Below the pieces are notes generated by a model. The model did not search any database and was not told the DNA's origin. It saw nothing but the letters and a program-made list of their open reading frames with translations. Source: a virus. From it: a stretch of DNA of 30,030 nucleotides. This document shows, piece by piece, positions 5,898-13,061 of the stretch. Where the stretch lies: positions 1 through 30,030 of the IMG/VR virus record IMGVR_UViG_3300008107_001022; one strand, written 5' to 3'. Position numbers and translations under genes: made by a program. The first letter of the stretch is position 1, and every line of letters begins with the position of its first letter.

Positions 5898-5927
5898 CAA
5901 ATATATGTATACTTTTTAATATAACAA
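5898..5927 (-). promoter_or_regulatory. Bacteroidota-type promoter of the small-gene early block
   Basis: Minus-strand TTG (5925-5927), 19 bases, TATATTTG (5898-5905). Only three bases differ from the promoter at 726-755. It lies 25 bases upstream of the gene starting at 5873 and downstream of the late terminator (5967-5993), so it restarts transcription for the early block. Confidence 0.82.
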
Positions 5928-5966
5928 GTTTTTTTTCAGTTTTTTTTAAAATATTTTTTCTAAAAC

Positions 5967-5993
5967 TAAAAAACCCCTACCGAAGTAAGGGTT
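5967..5993 (-). terminator. UUCG-loop intrinsic terminator after the lysis genes
   Basis: On the minus strand AACCCTTAC, loop TTCG, GTAGGGGTT forms a 9-bp stem with one G-U pair, followed by a run of T. The UUCG tetraloop makes it very stable. It ends the late transcript after the gene at 6044-6265 and also lies about 40 bases downstream of an orphan promoter (6035-6064). Confidence 0.9.
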
Positions 5994-6029
5994 CTCGTTA
6001 ACAATTAACCTATCAATTATGAAGAAATC
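5967..6029 (-). ncRNA. Putative small RNA of about 60 nt
   Basis: A consensus promoter (6035-6064) is followed on the same strand, with no gene between, by the UUCG terminator (5967-5993). Transcription from near 6029 would give an RNA of about 60 nt with a small GTTAA-TTG-TTAAC hairpin (5997-6009) before the terminator. Its function is unknown; the promoter could also just read into the early block if termination is incomplete. Confidence 0.45.
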
Positions 6030-6034
6030 AGGTA

Positions 6035-6064
6035 CAAATATAGTTACTTTAATCTTCTTAACAA
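6035..6064 (-). promoter_or_regulatory. Orphan promoter facing a terminator
   Basis: Minus-strand TTG (6062-6064), 19 bases, TATATTTG (6035-6042): the same spacing and -7 box as the promoters at 726 and 5898. It overlaps the last codons of the 6044-6265 gene and has no start codon before the terminator at 5967-5993. Confidence 0.65.
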
Positions 6065-6265
6065 TACCTTTTTAATAATATTGCCTACAAATTTTAATAA
6101 ACCGCCTTGTGCGTCAACTTTCACCTCAACGTTGTCAGCGGTTTTATTAACTTGTACATCAAGTTTTTTAGAATCGTAGTTAACTTTTAATTCTCCGTCT
6201 TTACGTTCAACATTAACATCTATGTTATCCGTGTCAACATTTACGTTTAAATTTTTCTTTGCCAT
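6044..6265 (-). CDS. Hypothetical protein, 73 aa, last gene of the late block
   Basis: Unrecognised. Residues 5-55 are an alternating strand-like, highly charged sequence rich in Val, Asp, Asn and Lys (NVNVDTDNIDVNVERKDGEL), ending in an amphipathic basic tail (LLKFVGNIIKKVLLRRLK). It starts in a TAATG overlap with the endolysin stop, so it is coupled to lysis. The tail could touch the membrane; a lysis accessory role is possible but unproven. Confidence 0.65.
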   Translation of the reverse strand: MAKKNLNVNVDTDNIDVNVERKDGELKVNYDSKKLDVQVNKTADNVEVKVDAQGGLLKFVGNIIKKVLLRRLK

Positions 6266-6783
6266 TATGCTTCGTTTGTTGTTATTACTCCTTTGGGTGC
6301 TAATTTAATCTTTCTTACGCTTGTAGGTTGTGCAACTTTCCAAGCTGTCCTACGTGCTTTGTGTAATCTACTTTTAGCGATTCGTGACACACTTACTGAA
6401 TTACCTTGATTGCCGCCTAAAACGTGGTAATGTGTTAAATCTTCTCCTACGTAAATCCCTACGTGACCGCCACCAGTTCTTTTAAATGTTAAGATATCAC
6501 CTAACATTGGTTCGGTTACAGGGTTACCCCACGTTGCCCACGATAAAGCCCATAATGGTTTATCTACTACGTCAAGACCTGCCATTTTACAGCAGTAAGC
6601 TACGAATAAACCGCACCACGGGATTTCATCTGAATTGTAAACACTTGCTAATTTTAGTTCACGGGCCCAAGATAAGATAACAGGATTGTGTTCTTTGCCT
6701 ACAATTTCAGTTACTCCAAGTTGTTTAACAGCTTGAACTAAAACACGGGGTGCTTTTTGTTCTTTTAACCAATCGTAGTTCAT
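6265..6783 (-). CDS. Endolysin, TIGR02594/NlpC-P60-like peptidase
   Basis: Cuts peptidoglycan peptide bonds at lysis. The 172-residue protein fits the TIGR02594 family: catalytic cysteine C57 in PWCGLFVAYC, histidine H107 in GGGHVGIYVGED, and the GGNQGN segment near 123-128, in the order expected for a CHAP/NlpC-like papain fold. There is no signal peptide or separate wall-binding domain, so release should need a holin. It overlaps the small membrane protein upstream by four bases and the next gene by one, forming a lysis cassette. Confidence 0.88.
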   Translation of the reverse strand: MNYDWLKEQKAPRVLVQAVKQLGVTEIVGKEHNPVILSWARELKLASVYNSDEIPWCGLFVAYCCKMAGLDVVDKPLWALSWATWGNPVTEPMLGDILTFKRTGGGHVGIYVGEDLTHYHVLGGNQGNSVSVSRIAKSRLHKARRTAWKVAQPTSVRKIKLAPKGVITTNEA

Positions 6784-6992
6784 TCTATTTCTAATTCGTC
6801 TTTCGGTACAATAGCAAAATTATTAGTGTCAATAATTTGTCTTGTAGCCAGGTGTTTATCTTTTCCATAACAAGCGTATAAACGTGCTTTTAAATCTTGT
6901 ACTTCCGTATGCGTGTAAAATAGCCATAATGCTAAAACTCCAGTAGCTCCGTGTTTTTTTATAGTCTGTAAAAACTTGTCAATAGGTAACAT
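6780..6992 (-). CDS. Holin candidate, 70 aa
   Basis: Small protein with one short hydrophobic segment (ATGVLALWLFYTH, about residues 16-28) followed by a charged tail, in a four-base overlap with the endolysin start. The layout resembles small single-span holins of the BhlA/UviB kind, but similarity is loose and the hydrophobic stretch is short. Position is the main reason for the call. Confidence 0.5.
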   Translation of the reverse strand: MLPIDKFLQTIKKHGATGVLALWLFYTHTEVQDLKARLYACYGKDKHLATRQIIDTNNFAIVPKDELEIE

Positions 6993-7225
6993 TAGATTTC
7001 GTATTTTGGAAGTTCTACGTTATTGACCCAATCAATAATATCTTGGTCGTTCCAATCAGTCGCATAAGTGTACCCGTTAAAATCGATTCCAAAAATTGCA
7101 GAAGGTGTCGTTAACAAAACGCTTGCGCTGCATACTCTGTTAATAATATCGTCAGTTACTATTGTAACCGTTACTGTTGGATTAATAATCTCAACGTTAA
7201 ATTGTGGGAATTTATAAGTTGCCAT
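6992..7225 (-). CDS. Hypothetical structural-region protein, 77 aa
   Basis: A beta-rich small protein (MATYKFPQFNVEIINPTVTV...PKYEI) of a kind often seen next to tail-fibre genes of Bacteroidota phages. It abuts the holin candidate by one base and follows the lectin-like tail protein by 12 bases. A virion or fibre-accessory role is inferred only from position. Confidence 0.62.
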   Translation of the reverse strand: MATYKFPQFNVEIINPTVTVTIVTDDIINRVCSASVLLTTPSAIFGIDFNGYTYATDWNDQDIIDWVNNVELPKYEI

Positions 7226-7237
7226 TTTTTATTTTTA

Positions 7238-8050
7238 TTATGTTAAAGTTGTTCCTGTTACGGTGAATGTTCTTACGGGGAAGTAAGTATATGCTACTGA
7301 TGATGTTTTAGTTGCTATATTCATTACACCTATATTATTTAAAATATATGCTGATGTAGTTGCATTTAAAACGGTTGTTGAACTCCAATAAACCCTTCCT
7401 GATGAAGATAAATTAAAAGGAGAGTAATTTAATAAATTATTTTGGTCATTAGCAAAGTTCATAAGATTCATTATCTCCTTCATATTTGCCAATCTCCAAC
7501 CACTTGTAAATGTTCCAACTGAATAAGAAAGTGAATTATCAACTGCTTGATTCCAAGTGTTACCCGTTGCAATAGCCACTCTTGAAATACCTAACACAGT
7601 TGAACCATCGTAAGTACTCCAATCAATTACTATATTGTTTGTATAAGTAGTTCCGCCTAACTCGTCCGTAAAACGATTCGTGTTTCCGAATGGATTGTTG
7701 CTTGCTAATGTTGTAAAGGAAGCCCCCCTACCTGCTTCAATGTCGCCATCGTCTCCAGTTCTATAAGACGTTGTTTGACCTGTTTTTAATAACGTTGCAC
7801 CGACAGGAATCGGTGTGCAAGTAAAGTTCTGAACAGCTGGCCAAGTGTTTGGTGTTCCGTCGCTATCAGTTATTGTAATATCAGGCAATATTAATGTACC
7901 TCCAGACGCAACTGTTACATTGTAAGTATCATCACTATTTTTAACAGCAGCGTTAGCACCTGCTCCGCTACAGCTAAAATATTCTTGTGCTACTCCCCAA
8001 CCTATATCGTTATTACAAGCACCTTCTCCCCATCCTATATCATTTGCCAT
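7238..8050 (-). CDS. Receptor-binding/tail-fibre protein with C-type-lectin-like (DUF1566-type) C-terminus
   Basis: Likely sits at the tail tip and binds the host surface. The 270-residue protein starts with two copies of a DIGWG motif (residues 4-8 and 15-19) and a Cys-containing segment, then a beta-rich region (about 35-90) with an ASGGTLILPDI stretch like those in other phage appendage proteins. The C-terminal 90 residues have the DUF1566/Lcl pattern: WRLANMKEIMNL (185 on), YWSS (221-224), a Gly-containing strand and YFPVR (about 256-260). This fold is used for binding in phage tail proteins and is the target of diversity-generating retroelements elsewhere; no reverse transcriptase is present here. 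Confidence 0.75.
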   Translation of the reverse strand: MANDIGWGEGACNNDIGWGVAQEYFSCSGAGANAAVKNSDDTYNVTVASGGTLILPDITITDSDGTPNTWPAVQNFTCTPIPVGATLLKTGQTTSYRTGDDGDIEAGRGASFTTLASNNPFGNTNRFTDELGGTTYTNNIVIDWSTYDGSTVLGISRVAIATGNTWNQAVDNSLSYSVGTFTSGWRLANMKEIMNLMNFANDQNNLLNYSPFNLSSSGRVYWSSTTVLNATTSAYILNNIGVMNIATKTSSVAYTYFPVRTFTVTGTTLT

Positions 8051-8061
8051 AATTTAATTTT

Positions 8062-8697
8062 TTAATATGTTTTACTTAATGTGAAAATATCTGAATAAAT
8101 ACTATTGTTAGCGTTGTTAGTACTAAATTGAGCCGTTATGTCTAAAGTATTATTTATTGTAGTGCTAAACGTTGTTGAGTTAACCGTGTTCCAAGCAAAC
8201 CCCTCTTGAGTTCCCGAAGCAGCTTTTAAAACGTGAAATTGTGACAAAACAACTATTGAAGCAGTCCCAGCAGCACCTATTGCCCTAACAGTAAAAGTTG
8301 TTGTTAAATACCAAACTTGATTAGTAATTGAAGGCATTGTTAACGCTCCCGAACTTCCTAAAGAAACCGAACCCGTTTTTAATCTTATTGTTATCGTGTT
8401 TCCGTTTTGTGCGCTCATTAAACCGCCCATATCTAAACGAAAAGAATCCCCAACTTGAAAACTATTTGCAGGAACTGTTAACGAACCTACTCCGCCATCT
8501 ATTAACGTTAGTTCACTTGTCGTTGCTGTTATCGTAGTGCTGTTTGCTGTTTGAGCAAAAACACGAAAATTAACATTGTTTCCGTTTACTCTTTTAGTAA
8601 CGTAACCACCCCCTAAAACCTCAGCAATAGGAATTAAGTCAGTTTGTGCTAAACTACTTCCCTTTGCTGTTAGTTCCGATATCTTTACTTTTGCCAT
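8062..8697 (-). CDS. Tail appendage/spike-like structural protein
   Basis: A 211-residue Ser/Thr/Asn-rich, beta-rich protein. The start (MAKVKISELTAKGSSLAQTDLIPI) is the KISELp-a-t-DLiPi signature seen at the N-termini of many phage fibre and spike proteins, where it attaches to the particle. The rest (about 50-211) looks like a jelly-roll appendage domain ending in IYSDIFTLSKTY. It lies next to the lectin-like receptor-binding protein, so both may build the adsorption apparatus. Confidence 0.7.
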   Translation of the reverse strand: MAKVKISELTAKGSSLAQTDLIPIAEVLGGGYVTKRVNGNNVNFRVFAQTANSTTITATTSELTLIDGGVGSLTVPANSFQVGDSFRLDMGGLMSAQNGNTITIRLKTGSVSLGSSGALTMPSITNQVWYLTTTFTVRAIGAAGTASIVVLSQFHVLKAASGTQEGFAWNTVNSTTFSTTINNTLDITAQFSTNNANNSIYSDIFTLSKTY

Positions 8698-8761
8698 TGA
8701 CCTTATTTAAATAAACGAGTAACTTCTCTATATTTTCCTTTTTTGGTTTGTATGTTTTCAT
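8654..8761 (-). CDS. Possible small basic protein, 35 aa
   Basis: ATG 8761 overlaps the connector stop as ATGA; the frame runs to TAG 8654 and overlaps the spike-like gene by 44 bases in another frame. The product is Lys-rich (MKTYKPKKENIEKLLVYLNK). The coupled start and the otherwise empty 60-base gap support it, but its long overlap and small size leave it uncertain. Confidence 0.35.
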   Translation of the reverse strand: MKTYKPKKENIEKLLVYLNKVNGKSKDIGTNSKGK

Positions 8762-9270
8762 AAAATCCAACCACCGTAATTAATATTATCACTTGGGTAA
8801 ACGTCTCCTGGTTCGTTTGCGTCGTACTCAGGGAATAATGCAGAATTATTTGTTATGTAGTCTAAATATCTTGAAGTGTATCTATCCGCTAAAGTTTTGT
8901 AATATTCACGCAAGTAGTCTACTTCGTTTTTTTCTACGTTTTCCGCATTCTCACTTGAATGTTTATAAACCCCTTTGTTAGCGATTGTATAAGCTGCATT
9001 CGGCATATATTCGTACATAGCCCAATAAATCAGCATCCATTTAACGTGACCCTCTAATAAAAATTTGTAATCTTCATTTCCTGCGTCGTTTACCTCGTTA
9101 TCTTCAATCAGTTGTTTTAATTTGTCAACTAACTTAGTTCCTAAATAATTTTCTATTTGAACGTCTTGAGCAATTTTAATAAACTGAATAAATTTATCGG
9201 TGTCTACATTGCCGTTTAAAGCCGTGTAACGAACTATATCATCTCGTGTTATAAAAAGTATTTCAGCCAT
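8758..9270 (-). CDS. Head-tail connector-like protein (DUF6712 type)
   Basis: A 170-residue, mostly helical protein (FITRDDIVRYTALNGNVDTD, then helices around 25-60 and 70-90, ending YGGWIL) that matches the DUF6712 kind of Bacteroidota phage protein, related in form to gp6-like connectors below the portal. It shares one base with the portal gene stop-start, which supports a neck role. Placement at the portal ring is inference from family and position. Confidence 0.7.
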   Translation of the reverse strand: MAEILFITRDDIVRYTALNGNVDTDKFIQFIKIAQDVQIENYLGTKLVDKLKQLIEDNEVNDAGNEDYKFLLEGHVKWMLIYWAMYEYMPNAAYTIANKGVYKHSSENAENVEKNEVDYLREYYKTLADRYTSRYLDYITNNSALFPEYDANEPGDVYPSDNINYGGWIL

Positions 9271-11030
9271 TATTGAAAACGTTTGTTAGTTGGTAAAAAA
9301 CCATTGTAGGGCATATCCTTTGGAAGTGTACTAACTTTAGAATCGTTTTTAACTATATACCCAAGTTTTTCTGCTTTTCTTACCGCTATTTGTTTAAGTT
9401 CTTTGCTATTTACGTCTATTGCTTTACCGCTAAAAGTTGCATAAACTCGTTTATTCCAACGATGATGACAATTACCACCACCTTTATAAAACCAAATTGA
9501 ATAAAGGTCTTTTCCTTCAGGACCCCAACCCTCATTAACTACTTGCGTGTCCATGTTTTTAATATCTTCTTTTCGGTAAATCTTACCTGCTGCAATCATT
9601 TTTTTGCAAAACTCACGGCTTTTAGCAGTAGTTTCTCCTGCATAAACATAACGAGTTAAAAATTTTATCCCGTCTATAACCTCATCTTGTTTACTTGTAA
9701 TGTTTGGTCTTGCGTCACCAGTTGAAACTAAATTTACTATTTTACTTAATAACGATTGTTTAAGACCTTTAGAAAGCGTTTCGTTCTCTTTGTCGTCCGT
9801 TTCATAGTCAACACTAAATTCGTCTATTAAAATAGCGTTTTCGGGTTCGTCTTCGCCTAAATCAATTAACGCTTGCGCTATTACTGAATCCTTACTTAAC
9901 ATTGTTCCCGTTTCTTCTGCTGCTTGTTCTTCGGTTTGTACGTTTTCCAAATCCGTAAACTCTAAAGGCTGCAACGTTCTAAAAGCCAATTTAAGCGATA
10001 TTCCGTTAAAAGCTAATATTCTATCCAATGAAGCTATTAAAAGGTCTTGAAATGGCTTAATAACCATATTATCAAACAATATACTTGAGTTCCTTAGTTC
10101 ATCAGCATTCGAACTAAACCCATTACCCGAAGCAATACCAAAAAGAAGCGGGGAAGTTACGTTATGACCTAACATAATTTTACGTAAACATTCTTCACTT
10201 AAATAAGTGTAATGCTCGGGAGCGTCGTTTAATGGTATATCTTCAACCGTAGTTTTGTTTTCTACATTATCATTAAAACTTACTATTACTTTTCGTCCTT
10301 TAGAACCCGTTAACTTTCCTAAAACTTGTTGGCTTATTTCGTCCTGCATTTCGGGGGTAGGGACCCCATTAGAAAAATTCACGATTTTGGTCCCAGAGAA
10401 AGAATTCTGCACCTCATTTATTAAATAATTCGACACCTCTTCTTCCAATAGCGCATAGCTTAAAGCACCTTGATAGTCAACGTAACTAAAATACTTCATT
10501 CCTAATGAATAGGGTTGAATATAAAGTATTTCTATTTCATCGTTTGAAAAACCAAAAGCACTAATTCGTTTAGGTGGAAACTTTTTAATGTCTTCCCAAT
10601 TATCAGAATAATAATAAGCCTCTATTTCTCCGTCTTTATTGCACTTTTCAGGCGCTAATAATTGAACTGGAATATGGTAAGTCTTTAAAATCTTTGTATG
10701 CGATTTATCGTAATGAACTTGAATAGCGCATTGCCCTAACGCTTTTAATTCAAAACATAACTTTCGTAAGCAGTCTTGATTAAATAAAGTCATCATTTGA
10801 GCGTACTCATTCGGCTTTCTATTAGCGTCTAAGGCAAATAACCCACGGCCGTAAATTAAACGGCTTATATTGTTTATAATTGCGTTATTCGTTGTACTGT
10901 TTTTGTATCTATCTATAAGAAAATTAAAATATGAGTTCGACTCCCCGTAAGTAACCGAGTCTTCTCGTTTGGATTCTACTACTTGAGGTGGTTCGTATTT
11001 CGCTAAATTTATAACGTGAAAATTATTCAT
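9270..11030 (-). CDS. Portal protein with a C-terminal minor-head (MuF-like) Cys/His domain
   Basis: Residues about 1-390 are a portal: an early SNSYFNFLIDRYKNSTTNNA helix, ISRLIYGRGL, and the LLFGIASGNGFSSNADELRN segment near 296-316 that is standard in siphovirus portals. After an acidic linker (about 365-410) comes a second domain (about 425-560) with RYVYAGETTAKSREFCKKM, AGKIYRKEDI and a GGGNCHHRWNKRVY end, resembling the Cys/His-rich end of MuF/SPP1 gp7 minor head proteins. At 586 residues it is longer than a plain portal. The portal forms the vertex ring for packaging; the second domain may sit inside the head. No separate minor head gene is seen, which fits a fusion. Confidence 0.82.
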   Translation of the reverse strand: MNNFHVINLAKYEPPQVVESKREDSVTYGESNSYFNFLIDRYKNSTTNNAIINNISRLIYGRGLFALDANRKPNEYAQMMTLFNQDCLRKLCFELKALGQCAIQVHYDKSHTKILKTYHIPVQLLAPEKCNKDGEIEAYYYSDNWEDIKKFPPKRISAFGFSNDEIEILYIQPYSLGMKYFSYVDYQGALSYALLEEEVSNYLINEVQNSFSGTKIVNFSNGVPTPEMQDEISQQVLGKLTGSKGRKVIVSFNDNVENKTTVEDIPLNDAPEHYTYLSEECLRKIMLGHNVTSPLLFGIASGNGFSSNADELRNSSILFDNMVIKPFQDLLIASLDRILAFNGISLKLAFRTLQPLEFTDLENVQTEEQAAEETGTMLSKDSVIAQALIDLGEDEPENAILIDEFSVDYETDDKENETLSKGLKQSLLSKIVNLVSTGDARPNITSKQDEVIDGIKFLTRYVYAGETTAKSREFCKKMIAAGKIYRKEDIKNMDTQVVNEGWGPEGKDLYSIWFYKGGGNCHHRWNKRVYATFSGKAIDVNSKELKQIAVRKAEKLGYIVKNDSKVSTLPKDMPYNGFLPTNKRFQ

Positions 11031-11355
11031 AAACTATAAAAGTGTTTGTTGTCGCATTACTTACATATTGACCGTTATTAACTGAGAAACTTACAATAGG
11101 TTGGTCGGTGCAAAACACCTTACCCCTAAAAATTAAATCTCCATTGTTAAGTAATTCAACGTTATAAAACCTATTTTCTATTAAAGCGCATTCAACGTTT
11201 AAGATTTGGTAATAATCTTTGTCAACCACGCTATCTATATTGATTGTTACTGGGTCGTTTGTGCTATCGTCCGTAAATATTAAAGTGTCGAACGTCGTTG
11301 AACGTGGCACGATAACCAATGGTTGAGGGCTTAAAGTTGTTGTTAATACGTTCAT
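11023..11355 (-). CDS. Hypothetical structural protein, 110 aa
   Basis: A beta-rich protein (LVIVPRSTTFDTLIFTDDST, then several short strands, ending NTFIVYE) between the tail tube and portal genes, overlapping the portal start by eight bases. Size and strand content suggest an immunoglobulin-like virion protein such as a head decoration or neck component. No named family can be given. Confidence 0.65.
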   Translation of the reverse strand: MNVLTTTLSPQPLVIVPRSTTFDTLIFTDDSTNDPVTINIDSVVDKDYYQILNVECALIENRFYNVELLNNGDLIFRGKVFCTDQPIVSFSVNNGQYVSNATTNTFIVYE

Positions 11356-11393
11356 ACTTTATAAACGTTTGTTTCGTGTTTCTGTTTCTAAAA

Positions 11394-11421
11394 ATGAAAA
11401 ACCCCACCAATTTAGGCAGGG
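11394..11421 (-). terminator. Terminator-like hairpin after the tail tube gene
   Basis: On the minus strand AACCC-TG-CC, loop, GG-TG-GGGTT followed by TTTTC: a stem of about seven base pairs with an internal TG/TG mismatch. It lies between the tail tube gene (stop 11450) and the next gene (start 11355) and may reduce read-through to the portal. Confidence 0.7.
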
Positions 11422-11449
11422 TTAATCTATGCTTGGAGAAAAGAAAATT

Positions 11450-12025
11450 CTAAGAATCAACTATTGTTGCTCCGTTCAAAATTGTTGTTGCCAAGTCGCT
11501 TTCAGAACTTGTATTTAAGAAATTGGCGGGCAAATTCTCCATGCCCGTAAAAGTCAAAGAATAACCTGAAAAATCACCCATCTGCGCCCCACTCGATACC
11601 GTTCCCGCAGTTACGTCGCAACCTCTTTGCAATCCTGCAATAAAGAAATTATTATCTCGTGTTCTTACAATAATGTGAGGTCGTCCGTATGCTAACAATT
11701 TAACTGTTTTGTGAGTTTGAACATCTTGCTTTTTTAATTGAACCGTTAAAACTTGCTCAAAAAACGTTGTTCCGTTATCTCTTGAAGTTTGTATTGTTTG
11801 CTCAAAAGAGTTAGCCCCTTTCAATTCAAATTTGTAAATAGTTGAAATATTCGCAATATCTGAAATCGTGTCCTCATATCCTGCCGCTATTGAGTAAGTA
11901 ACGTCACCACCCAATGTTGACGGGTCGGGATTGAAATCTCCAAAGTTCACTATGTAAATTGCGTCTAATCCTGAAACCCCCGATTTGCAAGCTTCTAATC
12001 TTCCGTGTGCTATGTCGCAGCTCAT
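11450..12025 (-). CDS. Major tail tube protein
   Basis: Forms the stacked rings of the tail tube. The 191-residue protein begins with MSCDIAHGRLEACKSGVSGL, an opening that I associate with tail tube proteins of Bacteroidota siphoviruses, followed by a beta-sandwich-like region (YKFELKGANSFEQTIQTSRD, VLTVQLKKQD) and a C-terminal GYSLTFTGMENLPANFL segment. It sits between two intrinsic terminators, just after the capsid gene, as expected for a product made in high amount. The tube implies a siphovirus; no sheath gene is present. Confidence 0.82.
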   Translation of the reverse strand: MSCDIAHGRLEACKSGVSGLDAIYIVNFGDFNPDPSTLGGDVTYSIAAGYEDTISDIANISTIYKFELKGANSFEQTIQTSRDNGTTFFEQVLTVQLKKQDVQTHKTVKLLAYGRPHIIVRTRDNNFFIAGLQRGCDVTAGTVSSGAQMGDFSGYSLTFTGMENLPANFLNTSSESDLATTILNGATIVDS

Positions 12026-12051
12026 ATCTTTTTATTTTTTTTATGTTTAAC

Positions 12052-12080
12052 AAAAAAGGGTGGCGTTTATTTCACCACCC
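12052..12080 (-). terminator. Terminator after the major capsid gene
   Basis: On the minus strand GGGTGG (12075-12080), 11-base loop, CCACCC (12058-12063), then six T (12052-12057). It lies 21 bases after the capsid stop. Since no consensus promoter is visible before the tail tube gene, partial read-through is likely. Confidence 0.9.
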
Positions 12081-12100
12081 TCGATTAATTTATAGTTAGA

Positions 12101-13036
12101 TTAGATTCCGTAAGTAACACAATCTTGAGCAAAACCATATTTAGCATCCGCAGTAAATCGCATAACTACACGAACGTTTTGAGAACCGTCAAGGTCACCC
12201 ATATCCAAAACTCTTACTTCGTTCAAGTCGCTCATTAATCCTGTAGCGAAGAACAAGTTAGAAGTTTGAGTTAACAATGCTGTGTTAGTTGCAAGACCTG
12301 GAGCCAAGAATACTTTAACACCGTCAAAATAAAGGTCGTTTAAAGTTTGGTTAGTTCCTTTGTTATCGTAACCGTTAGCACCTACTCCGTTAGCAGCAAA
12401 ACCACCCAATGCACGAACGTAAGCTCTATAGATGTTAGAAGAAACGTAAAGTGTCAAATCTTCTTTTCCGTACAATGCAGCAGGTAAAGCGTCAATGATT
12501 AAACCTAATTGAGTAACAACGTTAGTAGCGTCTACAGTTGTACCAGCGATTTTTTGACCTGCAGGCAAAGAAGCGTCTACGTCTAATTGTCTCATAATTC
12601 CTGAAAATTCACCTGCAGAAGCGTTGTTACCATCCCAAATAACTAATTCCATTTGTTGAGCAACTTTCTCAGCAGCGTGTGCAATTAAGAAGTCAGCAAA
12701 AGATTTTGGCAATACGTCAAACGCAGAATAACCCATTTGAACCGCATCCCAATCTGAACGGAAGTCAGTTTTACAAAGTTGTAAGTTAACTTGGAATGTT
12801 TCAGGCTGCAAAATTCTTTCAGTCAAAGTAACTGTAGACGTTGGGTCGAAATCACAAGTTCCGTTTTTAATAATTGAGTCAGTAGCTACTCGTTTAATAA
12901 CTTGCTTATACTTAACGTTAGGCATAATTGTAATTCCGCCTTTTTCTAATGTTGGGCAGCTCAATAAAGCAGCTGCAATGTACTTACCTGCGAACTCGCC
13001 AGCGTAAGTAGTTGAAATTGAAGTTGTTGTTGGCAT
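12101..13036 (-). CDS. Major capsid protein (HK97 fold)
   Basis: Builds the head shell. The 311-residue protein has a short N-terminus (MPTTTSISTTYAGEFAGKYI), an early conserved ITIMPNVKYKQVIKRV segment, a long helix (DFLIAHAAEKVAQQMELVIW, about 115-135, spine helix position) and a beta-rich C-terminal part with VRVVMRFTADAKYGF. It is preceded by a scaffold-like gene and followed at once by a strong terminator, the usual setting of a capsid gene. There is no long N-terminal delta domain, so scaffold function must come from the separate upstream gene. Confidence 0.85.
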   Translation of the reverse strand: MPTTTSISTTYAGEFAGKYIAAALLSCPTLEKGGITIMPNVKYKQVIKRVATDSIIKNGTCDFDPTSTVTLTERILQPETFQVNLQLCKTDFRSDWDAVQMGYSAFDVLPKSFADFLIAHAAEKVAQQMELVIWDGNNASAGEFSGIMRQLDVDASLPAGQKIAGTTVDATNVVTQLGLIIDALPAALYGKEDLTLYVSSNIYRAYVRALGGFAANGVGANGYDNKGTNQTLNDLYFDGVKVFLAPGLATNTALLTQTSNLFFATGLMSDLNEVRVLDMGDLDGSQNVRVVMRFTADAKYGFAQDCVTYGI

Positions 13037-13061
13037 TTTATTTTATTTTAAAATTTATATA

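Noticed and set aside
6019-6075. Plus-strand 18-codon hydrophobic ORF (MKKSGTNIVTLIFLTIPF)
   Set aside because: It overlaps the orphan promoter and the end of a minus-strand gene, has no promoter of its own, and no plus-strand gene exists elsewhere.
7238-8050. Diversity-generating retroelement
   Set aside because: A lectin-like target domain is present, but there is no reverse transcriptase and no second copy of its 3' end in the window.
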